Below, piece after piece: positions 4,585 through 5,626 of a DNA stretch of 5,626 nt (its first letter is position 1; each line of letters starts with the position of its first letter). The translations under genes were made by a program, and so were the position numbers. Origin of the DNA: JAFGPJ01 sp964439135 (lineage in GTDB: Bacteria; Planctomycetota; Phycisphaerae; Sedimentisphaerales; Anaerobacaceae); contig CAYTNN010000260.1 of NCBI GenBank assembly GCA_964439135.1, forward strand, positions 1-5,626. Direction: 5' to 3'. Below the pieces are notes generated by a model. It was not told the DNA's origin. It worked only from the letters and a program-made list of their open reading frames with translations, and did no database searches.

Positions 4585-5226
4585 ATGTTCACAGGGCTTA
4601 TAGAGACAATTTGCACGGTAAAGTCGGTTCGCCGAAGCGCCGAGTCAATGGTCCTTACTATCGATTTGGGCGTGCTGGCCGGTGAAAGTAAAACCGGCGA
4701 TAGTATAGCCATAAGCGGAGCCTGCCTGACTATAGCCAAGCTTCAAGGCAACCTTGCAAGCTTCGACGTCAGCGCTGAAACTCTTGCAAAATCGACATTA
4801 GGTAAACTAAAACCCTCTTCGGAAGTTAACGTCGAGCGTTCTCTGAAGGCAAGCGACCGGTTCGGCGGGCATTTCGTCCTGGGCCACGTTGACGGAACGG
4901 CAACGGTAGATGCAATTGACAAATCGGGCGAGTTTGCCAATATTAAATTCGCAGCCGGGATCGAACTGCTCGATGCGATAGTCGTTAAAGGCTCAGTCGC
5001 CGTCGATGGAATCTCACTGACGATTGCCGCCGTAGATTTTAAGAGCTTCGGCGTCTCGGTAATCCCTGAAACGCTGAAAAGAACAACATTAGGCAAGGCA
5101 AAAATCGGCGATTGTGTCAATATTGAGACTGATATCATTGTAAAAACGATAAAAAGACAGCTCGATGAGATTCTTCCAAAGAAGCAAAGCTTAACAGCCG
5201 AAAAACTAAGACAATTAGGATATTAA
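4585..5226 (+). CDS. ribE: Riboflavin synthase, alpha subunit
   Basis: Catalyses the dismutation of two 6,7-dimethyl-8-ribityllumazines to riboflavin and a pyrimidinedione, the last step of riboflavin synthesis, normally as a cytoplasmic trimer. At 213 aa it is of usual length and has two lumazine-binding barrels, about 1-97 and 98-196. It opens with the diagnostic M-F-T-G-L-I-E. Barrel 1 shows S-G-A-C-L-T (44-49), V-S-A-E-T-L-A-K-S-T-L-G (62-73), N-V-E-R-S-L (82-87) and the G-G-H-F-V-L-G-H-V-D-G junction (94-104). Barrel 2 repeats these as V-D-G-I-S-L-T (140-146), I-P-E-T-L-K-R-T-T-L-G (160-170) and N-I-E-T-D-I (179-184). The start is fixed by the family N-terminus. No Shine-Dalgarno sequence is apparent before it. 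pdxA follows after 44 bp on the same strand. The gene is called ribE or ribC depending on the organism. Confidence 0.96.
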   Translation: MFTGLIETICTVKSVRRSAESMVLTIDLGVLAGESKTGDSIAISGACLTIAKLQGNLASFDVSAETLAKSTLGKLKPSSEVNVERSLKASDRFGGHFVLGHVDGTATVDAIDKSGEFANIKFAAGIELLDAIVVKGSVAVDGISLTIAAVDFKSFGVSVIPETLKRTTLGKAKIGDCVNIETDIIVKTIKRQLDEILPKKQSLTAEKLRQLGY

Positions 5227-5270
5227 ATAGTGTATAAAAGATCGCTGAAAGTGTGGCGTTGAACGGTATA

Positions 5271-5626
5271 ATGAGAACTAACGGCAATAATTCGATCACA
5301 GAGCAGCCGGTTATCGGCATAACGATGGGCGACCCGGCCGGTATCGGGCCGGAGATTATTGTCAAAGCCCTGGCTGACCCGGCGATTCGAAGAGCGGCGA
5401 AATTCGTCGTTTTCGGATTGAACGAGCAGCTCTGCTACGCCGCCGACGCCGCTGAGATCGAACCGTTCTGGGGCCGGCATCAGCATGAAAAAATCAGTCG
5501 CGAATATCCTTACAAGGTCGTTGTAGCCGATTATGACGAGTATTCCGTGCCGTCGTGGGTCAAGGGCCCCAGCAAAATGGCCGGCGAAGCATCGATGAGG
5601 TTCTGTATTGATGCGATTGACGCCGC
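5271..5626 (+). CDS. pdxA: 4-hydroxythreonine-4-phosphate dehydrogenase PdxA (5' part)
   Basis: PdxA oxidises 4-phosphohydroxy-L-threonine with NAD(P) in the DXP-dependent pyridoxal phosphate pathway; it is a cytoplasmic metal-dependent dimer. The first 118 residues are visible and the gene runs off the right edge. The family signature I-G-I-T-M-G-D-P-A-G-I-G-P-E-I-I-V-K-A-L begins at about residue 14, followed by a V-V-F-G-L strand. Near the window end, G-P-S-K-M-A-G-E-A-S leads into a helix, as in PdxA and its relatives. The metal-binding His residues lie further on. I chose ATG 5271; an in-frame GTG at 5253 would add 6 residues, and neither has a strong ribosome-binding site. Base composition is more GC-rich than in the riboflavin synthase gene. 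Other members of this dehydrogenase family (PdxA2-like, tetronate or terephthalate pathways) share the N-terminal motif, so the exact substrate is slightly uncertain. Confidence 0.9.
   Translation, partial: MRTNGNNSITEQPVIGITMGDPAGIGPEIIVKALADPAIRRAAKFVVFGLNEQLCYAADAAEIEPFWGRHQHEKISREYPYKVVVADYDEYSVPSWVKGPSKMAGEASMRFCIDAIDA

Noticed and set aside
4743..5138. 131-codon open frame on the minus strand
   Set aside because: It is antisense to riboflavin synthase, whose two barrels and family motifs are intact.
1..5626. CRISPR array, tRNA or rRNA genes, or an intact insertion sequence
   Set aside because: I found no regularly spaced identical repeats of CRISPR length, no cloverleaf with a T-loop motif, no rRNA segments and no intact transposase on either strand.

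Overview
The window reads as ordinary bacterial chromosome of moderate GC, densely packed, with genes on both strands. Gene content and sequence style suggest an anaerobic or marine member of the Planctomycetota (Phycisphaerae / Sedimentisphaerales-like). That rests on an archaeal-type thymidylate synthase in a bacterial housekeeping setting, a stand-alone ATP-cone protein, and degenerate heptanucleotide repeats in front of genes. It is inference from general familiarity, not from a marker gene.

Layout. Positions 3-233 (+) hold the 3' end of miaA. It meets a leftward gene for a small ATP-cone protein (230-814, -) stop to stop, with a 4-bp overlap. Upstream of that gene on the same strand is nrdR (871-1359, -), the Zn-ribbon/ATP-cone repressor of ribonucleotide reductase genes. 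The nrdR promoter carries two NrdR-box-like palindromes whose centres are 32 bp apart, so the nrdR/ATP-cone pair is probably autoregulated. The 690-bp gap that follows (about 1408-2096) has no convincing intact gene. It holds the nrdR promoter, a frameshifted stretch resembling a transposase N-terminus, and a strong leftward Rho-independent terminator preceded by another hairpin, which may end either an operon or a small RNA.

Positions 2097-4463 (-) form a likely three-gene operon: a membrane-anchored Pro-rich protein of unknown function, a thymidylate synthase of the archaeal/methanogen type, and a parvulin-type (PpiC/NifM-like) peptidyl-prolyl isomerase without a signal peptide. An AT-rich divergent promoter region (4464-4584) separates this operon from the rightward vitamin genes, riboflavin synthase alpha subunit (4585-5226) and pdxA (from 5271, running off the window).

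Functional themes are deoxynucleotide supply and control (nrdR, ATP-cone protein, thymidylate synthase) and cofactor synthesis (riboflavin synthase, PdxA), with tRNA modification (MiaA) at the left edge. The most interesting points are the NrdR-box pair at nrdR's own promoter, the uncharacterised ATP-cone protein co-transcribed with nrdR, the terminator-ended RNA candidate, and the period-7 repeats abutting several start codons.
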